This document shows, in pieces, positions 1 through 13,100 of a stretch of DNA of 64,000 nt. A program made the position numbers and the translations under genes. The DNA is from Arenicola marina (Eukaryota; Annelida; Polychaeta; Arenicolidae), in assembly GCA_964019135.1 (NCBI GenBank), contig OZ025249.1, forward strand, positions 16,393,088 through 16,457,087. Reading direction: 5' to 3'. Position 1 is the stretch's first letter. Each line of letters begins with the position of its first letter. The notes under the pieces are model-generated. The model worked only from the letters and a program-made list of their open reading frames with translations, had not been told where the DNA came from and did not search any database.

Positions 1-3000
1 TGACAGATACATGGGGTCCGCCAGATGCCGATGGGTCTGACAGATACATGGGCATGATGGGGTCCGACAGATGCCGATGGGTCTGACAGATACATGGGGT
101 CCAACAGATGCCGATGGGTCTGACAGATACATGGGGCCCAACAGATGCCGATTGGTCTGACAGATACATGGGGTCCGACAGATGCCGATGGGTCTGACAG
201 ATACATGGGGTCCGACAGATGCCGATGGGTCTGACAGATACATGGGCATGATGGGGTCCGACAGATGCCGATGGGTCTGACAGATACATGGGGTCCGACA
301 GATGCCGATAGGTCTGACAGAACCATGGAGTCCGACAGATGCCAATCGGTCTGACAGATACATGGGGTCCGACAGATGCCGATGGGTCTGACAGATGCAT
401 GGGTTCCAACAGATGCCGATGGGTCTAACAGATACATGGGGTCCGACAGATGCCGATGGGTCTGACAGATGCATGGGGTCCGACAGATGCCAATGGGTCT
501 GACAGATACATGGGATCCGACAGATGCCGATAGGTCTGACAGATATATAGGGTCCGACAGATGTCGATGGGTCTGACAGATGCCGATGGGTCCGACAGAT
601 GCCGATGGGTCTGACAGATGCCGATGGGTCTGACAGATGCCGATGGGTCTGACAGATGCCGATGGGTCTGACAGATACATGGGGTCCGACAGATACAGGT
701 CTGACAGATACATGGGATCCGAGAGATGCCGATGGGTCTGACAGATACATGGGGTCCGCCAGATGCCGATGGGTCTGACAGATACATGGGCATGATGGGG
801 TCCGACAGATGCCGATGGGTCTGACAGATACATGGGGTCCAACAGATGCCGATGGGTCTGACAGATACATGGGACCCAACAGATGCCGATTGGTCTGACA
901 GATACATGGGGTCCGACAGATGCCGATGGGTCTGACAGATACACGGGGTTCGACAGATGCCGATGGGTCTGACAGACACATGGGGTCCGACAGATGCCGA
1001 CGGGTCTGACAGATGCCGATGGGTCTGACAGAGACATAGGGTACGACAGATGCCGATGGGTCTGACAGATACATGGGGTCCGACAGATGCCGATGGGTCT
1101 GACAGATGCATGGGGTCCGACAGATGCCAATGGGTCTGACAGATACATGGAATCCGACAGATGCCGATAGGTCTGACAGATATATAGGGTCCGACCGATG
1201 CCGATGGGTCTGACAGATGCCGATGGGTCCAACAGATGCCGATGGGTCTGACAGATGCCGATGGGTCCGACAGATGCCGATGGGTCTGACAGAAGCCGAT
1301 GGGTCTGACAGATACATGGGGTCCGACGAACGCCGATGGATTTGACAGATGCCGATGGGTCTGACAGATACATGGGGTCCGACAAACGCCGATGGGTCTG
1401 ACAGATACATGGGGTCCGACAGATGCCAATGGGTCTGACAGATACATGAGATCCGACAGATGCCGATGGGTCTGACAGATATATAGGGTCCGACAGATGC
1501 CGATGGGTCTGACAGATGCCGATGGGTCTGACAGAGACATGGGGTACGACAGATGCCGATAGGTCTGACAGATACATGGGGTCCAACAGATGCCGATGGG
1601 TCTGACAGATACATGGGGCCCAACAGATGCCAATTGGTCTGACAAATACTCGGGGTCCGACAGATGCCGATGGGTCTGACAGATACACGGGGTTCGACAG
1701 ATGCCGATGGGTCTGACAGATACATGGGGTCCGACAGATGCCGACGGGTCTGACAGATACATGCGGTCCGACAGATGCAGGTCTGAGAGATACATGGGAT
1801 CCGAGAGATGCCGATGGGTCTGACAGATACATGGGGTCCGACAGATGCCGATGGGTCTGACAGATACATGGGGCCCGACAGATGCCGATGGGTCTAACAG
1901 ATACATGGGGTCCGACAGATGCCGATTGGTCTGACAGATGCATGGGGTCCGACAAATGCCGATGGGTCTGATATATGCATGGGGTCCGACAGATGCCGAT
2001 GGGTCTAACAGATACATGGTGTCCGACAGATGCCGATGGGTCTGACAGATGCATGGGGTCCCACAGATGCCGGTGGGTGTGACAGATAAATGGGGTCTGA
2101 CAGATGCCGATGCGTCTGACAGATGCCGATGGGTCTGACAGATACATGGGGTCCGACAAACGCCGATGGGTCTGACAGATACATGAGGTGCGACAGATGC
2201 CAATGGGTTTGACAGATACATGGGGTCAGACAGATGCCAATGGGTGTGACAGATGCATGGGGTCCGACAAATGCCGATGGGTCTGACAGATGCATGGGGT
2301 CCGACAGATGCCGATGGGTCTAACAGATACATGGTGTCCGACAGATGCCGATGGGTCTGACAGATGCATGGGGTCCGACAGATTCCAATCGGTCTGACAG
2401 ATGCATGGGGTCCGACAAATGCCGATGGGTCTGACAGATGCATGGGGTCCGACAGATGCCAATCGGTCTGACAGATGCATGGGGTCCGACAAATGCCGAT
2501 GGGTCTGACAGATACATGAGGTGCGACAGATGCCGATGGGTCTGACAGATACATGGAGTCCGACAGATGTCAATCGGTCTGACAGATGCATGGGGTCCGA
2601 CAAATGCCGATGGGTCTGACAGATGCATGGGGTCCGACAGATGCCGATGGGTCTAACAGATACATGGTGTCCGACAGATGCCGATGGGTCTGACAGATGC
2701 ATGGGGTCCGACAGATGCCGGTGGGTGTGACAGATACATGGGGTCCGACAGATGCCGATGCGTCTGACAGATGCCGATGGGTCTGACAGATACATGGTGT
2801 CCGACAGATGCCGATGGGCCTAACAGATACATGGTGTCCGACAGATGCCGATGGGTCTGACAGAAGCATGGGGTCCGACAGATGCCAATCGGTCTGACAG
2901 ATGCATGGGGTCCGACAAATGCCGATGGGTCTGACAGATACATGAGGTGCGACAGATGCCGATGGGTCTGACAGATACATGGAGTCCGACAGATGCCAAT

Positions 3001-4053
3001 CGGTCTGACAGATGCATGGGGTCCGACAAATGCCGATGGGTCTGACAGATGCATGGGGTCCGACAGATGCCGATGGGTCTAACAGATACATGGTGTCCGA
3101 CAGATGCCGATGGGTCTGACAGATGCATGGGGTCCGACAGATGCCGGTGGGTGTGACAGATACATGGGGTCCGACAGATGCCGATGCGTCTGACAGATGC
3201 CGATGGGTCTGACAGATACATGGGGTCCGACAAACGCCGATGGGTCTGACAGATACATGAGGTGCGACAGATGCCGATGGGTCTGACAGATACATGGGGT
3301 CAGACAGATGCCAATGGGTGTGACAGATACATGGGATCCGACAGATGCCGATGGGTCTGACAGATATATGGGGTCCGACAGATGCGGATGGGTCCGACAG
3401 ATGCCGATGGGTCCGACAGATGCCGATGGGTCTGACAGATACATGGGGTCTGACAGATGCCGATGGGTCCGACAGATGCCGATGGGTCTGACAGATACAT
3501 GGGGTCTGACAGATGCCGATGGGTCTGACAGACATGTGGTCCGACAGATGCCGATGGGTCTGACAGATACATGGGGTCCAACAGATGCCGATGGGTCTAA
3601 CAGATACATGGGGCCCGACAGATTCTGATTGGTCTGACAGATACATGGGGTCCGACAGATGCCGATTAGTCCGACAGATGCCGATGGGTCTGACAGATAC
3701 ATGGGGTCTGACAGATGCCGATGGATCTGACAGATGGCGATTGGTCTGACATATACATGGGGTCCGACAGATGCCGATGGGTCTGACAGATACATGGGGT
3801 CTGACAGATGCCGATGGATCTGACAGATGGCGATGGGTCTGACAGACCCATGTGGTCCGACAGATGCCGATGGGTCTGACAGATACATGGGGTCCGACGA
3901 ACGCCGATGGGTTTGACAGATGCCGATGGGTCTGACAGATATATGGGGTCTGACAGATGCCGATGGTTCTGACAGATACATGAGGTCCGACAGATGCCGA
4001 TGGGTCTGACAGATACATGGGGTCCGACAGATGCCAATGGGTCTGACAGATAC
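1..4053. repeat. 37-bp satellite array (about 110 units), left edge open
   Basis: Tandem units of about 37 bp fill this stretch. Each unit is an imperfect dimer of an 18-19-bp motif: one half reads CTGACAGATACATGGGGT, the other CCGACAGATGCCGATGGGT. Some units have lost or gained a half. Longer periods are visible, for example blocks about 333 bp apart (nine units) between 2320 and 3054. Because 37 is not divisible by 3 and stops are rare, long frames appear on the minus strand; they are repeat artefacts. The array ends abruptly at 4053 against unique sequence. It lies 3 kb downstream of the TBC gene and is not shown to be in a gene. Confidence 0.97.
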
Positions 4054-4432
4054 AAGCTGAGCGTCACGGCGTGGGCTTGGTGCAGTATATTACAGGCCAG
4101 TGCCCGACAGGAACCCACTTCGCCAACTAATTTAGCCCTGTAAATAATGTTTCCTTATATTTTAAAAGATGTACTGGTCTTGTCGGGATGTAGACCTTTC
4201 GTATGACACCTCATGTGATATAATATGTGAATTAATAAAGAAACTACAGCCCGGAGCCCGTTGTGGACATTGGGACCACAAGCCTAAGCTGAGCGTCATG
4301 GCGTGGGCTTGGGGCCGTATATTTCAGGCCAGTGCCCGACAGGGACCCACTTCGCCAACTATTTTGGTCATGTAAATGAGGTCACTTTATATTTTAAAAG
4401 ATGTACTTGTCTTATCGGGATGTAGACCTTTC
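4054..4432. repeat. pair of 147-bp direct repeats
   Basis: Two similar copies (4054-4200 and 4286-4432, offset 232 bp) share AAGCTGAGCGTCA, CAGGCCAGTGCCCGACAG, CCACTTCGCCAACTA and TCGGGATGTAGACCTTTC. The first copy abuts the 37-bp satellite. They look like two copies of an old dispersed element. No coding potential is supported. Confidence 0.85.
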
Positions 4433-6268
4433 CACACGGGTTCTGAATCAGCTAGTACAGTTCGTACATTCATTTGGACCAGACCTTAGCGATAGTTGTG
4501 AATTGATAATTGTGAAACCTTATGATAAGCAAGTTACATAATTGAAACCTAGTGGGAGCTTCATTTGGCCTCATCACTTGTTTAATTATATATATATCGG
4601 AGTCTGATAAATAATCATAATAATAGTGAATAGTTTCATGAACGCAGGTTTCACATATTAATAACATATGCTATTAATAATCAGGATGCCATCAACGTAC
4701 CCAAGAGGTCGCTGAACGTCAACCAAAGGGAAACGCCCTCCAAACTCCCAAGCTTCAGAATGGAACTACGAATTCATCTTGGTCAAAGAACAACTAAAAC
4801 ACTGAATTTTTCACAACAAAATCTTCAATCAGAAAGTCAATATTGTTAACATAGTATCACTTGTGGATCACATATTCCATAAAATATATTTCAAAGGTTT
4901 AAAATGACCGTTTGTCCGTACAGACGGAAAGCACTTGCTTCCTGAACAAGATTTCCGAGGGGCGCACTTCATATAGTTAGGAAAATGTGCCGCCCAAATG
5001 ACCCTTTCTTCTCTCAATCACCGGAGGAGAAATAAACAATTTCTGTCGAAGTCCCCATTTGAGATTTGAGAGTTTTTTTTCTGTAGTCCAGCTCTTGACT
5101 ATGTGTTCTAGTTAGATCCAAGGTGTTCAAACAATTAACCTCCATATACATTGCCATTAGTGTCAGTGTCTATTTTGGACGCCTTTTTGTAATCCAAAAA
5201 TGTTCTCTCAATGACCACAAACTCACGCAAGTTCCTTTCTCCATATGTCCTCTATGACATGGGCGGCAAATCCCCCCCCCCCACCGGGACAACATTAAAG
5301 CGCATTTCTAACAAACGTCATCACAGCTTGATCGACATGGTTCAAATATAAGCGAAAACCGATGGCACGAGCCACAAATTATAAAACTTGTTCAATAAGT
5401 CAATCTGCACAAACATAGACACGGATACATTGAACATTAAATTAAAAATGCAATGTATATTCTGAGGTTACTTAAGGGGTAGTTGGCAACAGAAACATTT
5501 ATCTGTTACAGGGGGATCGACTTACGGGTACAGGTGGCTTAGACATAAAACGTTGATTATTAAGCACTGTATAATAATCATACCGCAAGTGATATAACGC
5601 ATTAGCATTGACATTAACCCGTGTGATTTTCAACATCTTAACCATTATTCGCCTTGTCTATGTGTACCACTTCGTTTCGCGGACCAATAATACCTGAGGT
5701 CAGTTACATAATACCCGAAGCATAAATGTTTTGATGGGGTGCGGCAAAGAGCTAATTGGTAAGTACAGGTATGAAGGAAACCCCCTCTTAACAAGTTTGG
5801 GACGTAAGAGCCCATTATCATGGTAGCGAAGGCTTCGGACCCGGGATGGGCAGCGAGGGCTCCACAACCGACTTGGCAGCCTCTTGGACCCGCCGCTGAA
5901 ACCCATTTACATCAATGGTCACAGAACCCATAGCAGAATGCCCAAGCAAACTTTGAAAAACTTTGAAAAGGTCGAGGGGGTCCACTTTGGGTAAGCTCGA
6001 AATCTCACGCGTGCCGGGGGGGGGGGGGTGAACGGGGGGGGGGGGTCCACCTGGCTTGCAGTTTGCTTTGAAAAAGGGCATCCTCGTTCAAAGGGGGGGG
6101 GGGGGGGAGGATCGAAACCCCTTGCATCAGCCAGATATACATCCCATTATTGTAAGCGGCATGCGGTCTGCACACATATTATACACCAATAATACTGGTC
6201 ACAGTTCGGTGCGCAGGCAATTGTAATATTTGTCTTTTCGCCTTTGTAGTTGCGTACTTAGCGTACAT
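4433..6268. other. non-coding stretch with a dispersed repeat and homopolymer runs
   Basis: No gene is supported here. It holds one copy of a dispersed repeat (4957-5048), a C-run near 5271 and G-runs near 6017, 6035 and 6098. A short minus-strand frame over 5818-6081 runs through the G-runs and has no recognisable domain. The rest is AT-rich sequence with no feature I can name. Confidence 0.6.
4957..5048. repeat. dispersed repeat, copy 1
   Basis: It shares CATATAGTTAGG, GTGCCGCCCAAATGACCC and TTCTCTCAATC, in order, with 19955-20051. The second copy follows a long G-run. Both look like the end of the same mobile-element family; the type cannot be assigned. Confidence 0.75.
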
Positions 6269-6496
6269 GATCGCTAGCAACAGATCTTGTTCGATCACTG
6301 TCATAATGTAACAAAGGGAATCTTTGGCTTCGTGCTGGTAGTTTGATCGCCAGCAAAAGATCTTGTTCGATCATTGTCATAATGTAACAAAGGGAATCTT
6401 TGGCTTCGTGCTGATAGTTTGATCGCCAGCAAAAGATCTTGTTCGATCATTGTCATAATGTAACAAAGGGAATCTTTGGCTTCGTGCTGGTAGTTT
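6269..6496. repeat. 76-bp tandem repeat, three copies
   Basis: Three near-identical 76-bp units start at 6269, 6345 and 6421. Each begins GATCGC and contains AGATCTTGTTCGATCA and TTTGGCTTCGTGCTG. The copies differ at only a few positions, so the expansion is recent. It lies in the 3' flank of the TBC gene. Confidence 0.95.
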
Positions 6497-7013
6497 AAAA
6501 TACCATTATGGGTGACTATGAAATTTCCATAGCATTTAAGGTTTCGGTTTAACACAAGCCTACTGACAAAAAGCAACCCATCGCAAAGGGGGGACAAATA
6601 CTTTCTTCTTGGCACAATCCGGCTAAGGTGACCTTTTCATTATAACGACATCCACAATGATATCAACGAGACATTAAGATACACACGCACTTCTTTAATC
6701 AAAAGATATGCTTTTTTGAGTTAACACATCCCGACTGACCTGCGGTGCTTACATAAAACAGCGGCATATATATATGGTAGACCAGCTACATAAGCCAAAC
6801 ATATAGTCAATATAAATAACCATATCACATGTCACCATCGCCTTTGCTCCCATTAGTTTAGAATATTTCCAGTCATTGTTGCTCCGCACAAAATGTAATG
6901 TTTCACTTCACCACCAACCAAATTATAAAAACTGTCTTCACAGTTACATCGTTCATAAGGCTACACGCTCAGGGTCACAATGCGCTAGAGAGTTCTGCTT
7001 GAAAGAGACAAGG
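6497..7013 (-). other. 3' flank / probable 3' UTR of the TBC gene
   Basis: Sequence downstream of the TBC stop codon at 7014-7016. An ATTAAA hexamer on the minus strand (6699-6694) could be a polyadenylation signal about 315 bp after the stop. No AATAAA was seen nearer. No other gene is supported. Confidence 0.4.
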
Positions 7014-7161
7014 TCATGACTTCTTGGAGGGGACGTGGCACTCCGTGGGCGAGGGAAGGTCGAGCACCAGAAAACAGTCATGGACGGTCTTCTTGCAGTA
7101 CTTATAAAACAATACTTCCGCCTTCAAGAGCAACTCATCCAAATTGAGCATTGAGTTCACG
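7014..7161 (-). CDS. TBC gene exon 11 (terminal coding exon)
   Basis: Acceptor TTTCATTTCAG. It encodes NLDELLLKAEVLFYKYCKK, the last TBC helix, then a short tail ending PSKKS and TGA at 7016-7014. Confidence 0.94.
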
Positions 7162-10100
7162 CTGAAATGAAAACGAAAATGGGATTTCTATATATGTGAA
7201 ACGTCACTGCATATAGTTTGTGAAATTTTAGCCGTAACATAGCTTATGTAGCAACAAAGGAAATTTTCTCGCATCCTATGCTGCTTTGGTTCGGCTGGTC
7301 AAAACTTAAACACTTGCTTGTTCCAATATAAAGTCAAAGTCATAAATGCCGTAGAGACACGTTTCGGCCCATATTTTTCGCGAATTTGCCTCGATCATTC
7401 TCAAAATCACTGACGTGAGAAAGCAACACTAGACCATTTTAATGATACTGAACTTACGTTTGTACTGCAATGTTATCCTTTTTCAAGACACAAACAATAT
7501 TTCTCCATGCTAACACTCCATTGGGAGCAGACACACTTTCGCAAAGACTAAATCACAGACAATGAAAGGCTCTATAGTTGCCGTGGCATCCTCGTGGCTG
7601 GTATAAATATAGAGCATGTATTGTTCAAAGCAAGTTCGGCGCCATGGCAACCATCATTTTATGACGCGTGTTTTAGTATTTTGGCGACAGAGAGCCCTCT
7701 GCCAATGGCGTGTCAGCATGGAGAAATATTCTTTGTGTCATAAAAACGGATAACATCGCATTGCAAACGTAAGTTTGGTATCATTAAAATGGTCTAGTGT
7801 TGCTTTCTCACGTCAGGGATTTTTAGAGTGATCGAGGCAAATTCGCCGAAAATATGGGCCGAAACGTGAGTCTACGGCATTTATGACTTTGACTGTAGTT
7901 ACCGTGCGTGAGGCTCGCGCCTAGAACCTTGAGCCGTATATGGGTTTAGAAGAAACACCAATCACAGTTCGTTTCCGTCGTATGTGGCTATATTCGTAAT
8001 CGAAACATTTTTTCCCTACAGCTGAACACCTTAATCAAGTACCGTCTAAATCGAATGACCATGCTAACCTGCAAAACAGCTGAAAGATTTCGGCAGTGTC
8101 GGAGCAGTCGAAGATGAGGCTGCGGTGCTGCAGGAGGATGGTGACGCAGAGGAAGACATCAAATGTGAAATCTGTGTTGCCGGGCGCCTCCTCCACCTTG
8201 TTCTTGCCACCTGGTACATTCAAGGTCATCTTCAACTCACCACGTCAGGTGTATAATATTAATACTACTAATAATAATAATAATACATAGCTTCATTACT
8301 TAAGGCCTGAGGCCCTTAGTACAGTAAAATAACGAAAACATTTCGATTGAAAAAAAACGCTCTTCAAATACTGGTGGAATGTTCATTCATTGCGGTGTAA
8401 ACATAAGCAGCGAGACTGCTTACGACGGTTTTCTCCTGACTTAACATTAAATCTATAAATTCCTGTTCCGTTAGGACACCTTGACAAATTCAGATACCGA
8501 GTTCTTATGTCATCATCAAAAGGACACACCATTATAAAGTTAAATAATGAATAAAATGAATAATGGCCATAAATATAACCTGAAGTTCAAATTTGTAGTA
8601 CAGTGATTGTCTCGCTCTATTCATTTTGTAACAATAAGCATGCGATGACAACATGTCGAGCTTAACACACTCTCCCTTCTCTCATAATTTCTCACCCCGG
8701 GCTTCTGAACTTAGTAAAACAGTACAAGCGTATGGAATTTATGTCAGATAACATTGACCCACCTATCCGCCCAAACTGTTAATATATTTCAAACCAATCA
8801 AGATTTAAGATTTTCTACAAATGTCCGTGACAGTTTCCACCGATCGCCTCCCTCATTGTGGCTTCTCTGTCACTAGCACCGTCTTAACTGTCCCCAGCAC
8901 CGTCTCAACTGTCACCAGCACCGTCTGTACTGTCACTAGCACCGACTCAACTGTCCCCAGCACCGTCTCAACTGTCACCAGCACCTTCTCAACTGTCACC
9001 AGCACCTTCTCAACTGTCCCCAGCACCGTCTGTACTGTCACCAGCACCGACTCAACTGATACCAGCAGTCACCAGCACCAACTCAACTGTCACCAGCACC
9101 GTCTCAACTGTCACCAGCACCGACTCAACTGTCACCAGCACCGTCTCAACTGTCATTAGCACCGTCTCAACTGTCACCAGCACCTTCTCAACTGTCACCA
9201 GCACCTTCTCAACAGTTCACCAGCACCGTCTCAACTGTCACCAGCACCGACTCAACTGTCACCAGCACCGTCTCAACTGTCACCAGCTCCTTCTCAACTG
9301 TCACCAGCACCATCTCTACTGTCACCAGCACCGTCTCAACTGTCACCAGCACCGTCTGTACTGTCACCAGCACCGACTCAACTGTCCCCAGCACCGTCTG
9401 TACTGTCACCAGCACCGACTCAACTGATACCAGCAGTCACCAGCACCAACTCAACTGTCACCAGCACCGTCTCAACTGTCACCAGCACCGACTCAACTGT
9501 CACCAGCACCGTCTCAACTGTCACCAGCACCGACTCAACTGTCACCAGCACCGTCTCAACTGTCACCAGCACCTTCTCAACTGTCACCAGCACCTTCTCA
9601 ACTGTCACCAGCACCATCTCTACTGTCACCAGCACCGTCTCAACTGTCACCAGCACCGTCTCAACTGTCACCAGCACCGTGTCAACTGTCACCAGCACCA
9701 GCAAATTCCCATAATTTTCAAATTTTACGTGATTTGGTGACCACACCTGTACTCTGGAAGTCTTGTCGCCGGTGTACCTCTCGCAGTCTCTCTGCTACCA
9801 GGCTGCTCACCTCTAAGTGCTGACTTCGCAGAATTTCAAAACACTTGAACGAATCTGGTAACGTGAACTCACGTTTAAAACTCAACAACAACCATCTGGA
9901 AACGCAAAGAAATAGAAGGGTGAAAAAAAAAATCCTTGCACATGCAAAGTTACTTGCCGCAATATTCTCCAAGCAGGAATGTCTTATAATTGAAAAATGC
10001 CATTATCTGTTGTTGCGACAAACTAAGATTGCCGATACCAGTATGATGCAGGTAAGATAACCTTTGTGACTATATGCTTACCTATGACAAAACGTAAGAT

Positions 10101-13100
10101 CACCGATACCAATAGATACAAGTAAGGGAACCTTTTGATTATATGCTTACCTATCACAAAACGTAAGATCACCGATACCAATAGATACAAGTAAGGGAAC
10201 CTTTTGATTATATGCTTACCTATCACAAAACGTAAGATCACCGATACCAATAGATACAAGTAAGGGAACCTTTTGATTATATGCTTACCTATCACAAAAC
10301 GTAAGATCACCGATACCAATAGATACAAGTAAGGGAACCTTTTGATTATATGCTTACCTATGACAAAACGTAAGATCACCGATACCAATAGATACAAGTA
10401 AGGGAACCTTTTGATTATATGCTTACCTATGATAAAACGTAAGATCACCGATACCAATAGATACAAGTAAGGGAACCTTTTGATTATATGCTTACCTATG
10501 ACAAAACGTTAGATCACCAATACCAATATGCTGCAGGTAGATTAACAGATCTGGATCTAGCTCTTCCAGCAAGTGGCAACAATGGTCTAAACAGAAAGAA
10601 AGACCACTGTCTATTTCGTACTGCTAGCAACTGGTCTGTGGTATAACATATACAGGTGTACAAATAATGGTGGCGTCGAACGTCTACACAGCAACAAAAG
10701 TATCGTTTAATAAATTTGTTTTTAAACTAGCAATGACTCTCGCACCATAAGTACAAGTCGTTCATCGAGATATATCAGTGGCGACCAAATGCTACATAGC
10801 GTATACTTTACTTCGAGTTAATACCGAACAATTTCCTGCAGGTATAGGTCCAGGTTATATCCCATGGAATTGATTGATGTAGAGAGGGCGCTGCGTGCGA
10901 GTAATACGTGAGATATACCGAAACACTGGTTCGGCAGAAAATGAAGAATGGCGGACCACAGACCTTGTAGAATTGTAAGAGTGCGGCGTGAAATGCAATG
11001 AAGTGAATTGGTGTTTTAGGCCGCTTTCGTGCGCACAAGGGTTAAACTGGGCCAAGGAACCTCCCGGGGCGATGAAGGATGAACGGATAAAACGTGCCAC
11101 AGATTATGTGCCCGGACCCTGATTCGAACCCAGGACCTATTGATCTGCGGTCTAGTGCGCTAACCACTACAGCAGGGAGGCCCCCATGACCTATTGATCT
11201 GCGGTCTAGTGCGCTAACCACTAACAGCGGAGAGGTCCCCATGACCTATTGATCTGCGGTCTAGTGCGCTAATCACTAGAGCAGGGAGGCCCCCATGACC
11301 TATTGATCTGCGGTCTAGTGCGCTAATCACTACAGCGGAGAGGTCCCTAGGACCTATTGATCTGCGGTCTAGTGCGCTAACCACTAACAGCGGAGAGGCC
11401 CCCATGACCTAATGATCTGCGGTCTAGTGCGTTAATCACTACAGCAGGGAGGCCCCCATGACCTATTGATCTGCGGTCTAGTGCGCTAATCACTACAGCG
11501 GAGAGGTCCCTAGGATCTATTGATCTGCGGTCTAGTGCGCTAATCACTACAGCGGAGAGGTCCCTAGGACTTATTGATCTGCGGTCTAGTGCGCTAATCA
11601 CTACAAAGGAGAGGTCCCCATGACCTATTGATCTGCGGTCTAGTGCGCTAACCACTACACCAGAAAGGTCCCCCTGAATGCGGCGTGAAGGACTCTCACT
11701 TAGTTTTCTAAGCATTCCCTCCTCCAGGAAATCCATTCGAACAGGCTCCAGATTCATGTAATGCTCAAAGCACCAATAGGTTTCCACCTGAAAATACAAA
11801 AGAAATCCGTAGTACTACCAACTACACGATAACATCCACCCTTTCTTTGACTTTACATATTACAAAATACCGATAACCTTCCGAACACGGGGTTTTAGTG
11901 ATATGTAAGTCATACAGCATTACAGGCTATTTGATGTAATGCAACACAATAGTTAACTGTCTAATACCGAAGCGCATTACTTAAACATATACAGTGTACC
12001 ATCGTAAATGGTATAATACCTAAACATATTCATAGCAGCCTGAATTACCTCCGAGTCAAAGACTTGCAGAAATAGGCTGGCAATGTCGTTCATGCCCTGA
12101 GCGTAGCCGACATCAGGGTGGAACACGGCGTAAGTGACCAGCACGTCTCGTAACGTGCGTAGATGTGGGTTACCATCTCCCCTGGGGAAACCCAAACGAT
12201 ACCGACATGGAGTGGCATTCGCCATTATAACTCTCAGTGACCAGTCCTCTACACGTCAAGGAGTGGCATTCACCATTATAACCCTCAGTTACCAGTCCTC
12301 TACACGTCATGGAGTGGCATTCGCCGTTATAACTCTCAGTTACTAGTCCTCCATACGTCATGGAGTGGCATTCGCCATTATAACTCTCAGTTACCAGTCC
12401 TCTACACGTCAAGGAGTGGCATTCACCATTATAACCCTCAGTTACCAGTCCTCTACACGTCATGGAGTGGCATTCGCCATTATAACTCTCAGTTACCAGT
12501 CCTCTACACGTCATAGAGTGGCATTCGCCATTATAACCCTCAGTTACCAGTCCTCTACACGTCAAGGAGTGGCATTCGCCATTATAACCCTCAGTTACCA
12601 GTCCTCTACACGTCATGGAGTGGCATTCGCCATTATAACCCTCAGTTACCAGTCCTCTACACGTCATGGAGTGGCATTCGCCATTATAACCCTCAGTCAC
12701 CAGTCCTCTACACGTCATGGAGTGGCATTCGCCATTATAACTCTCAGTTACCAGTCCTCCACACGTCATGGAGTGGCATTCGCCATTATAACCCTCAGTT
12801 ACCAGTCCTCTACACGTCATGGGAGTGGCATTCGCCATTATACCCTCAGTTACCAGTCCTCTACACGTCATGGAGTGGCATTCGCCATTATACTCTCAGT
12901 TACCAGTCCTCTACACGTCATGGAGTGGCATTCGCCATTATAACCCTCAGTTACCAGTTTTCTACACGTCATGGAGTGGCATTCGCCATTATACCCTCAG
13001 TTACCAGTCCTCCACACGTCACGGAGTGGCATTCGCCATTATAACCCTCAGTTACCAGTCCTCTACACGTCATAGAGTGGCATTCGCCATTATAACTCTC

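Noticed and set aside
425..2554. 709-codon minus-strand frame over the 37-bp satellite
   Set aside because: Period 37 residues in every frame; pure tandem-repeat translation.
5818..6081. Pro-rich minus-strand frame
   Set aside because: It crosses G homopolymer runs, has no domain and no splice context.
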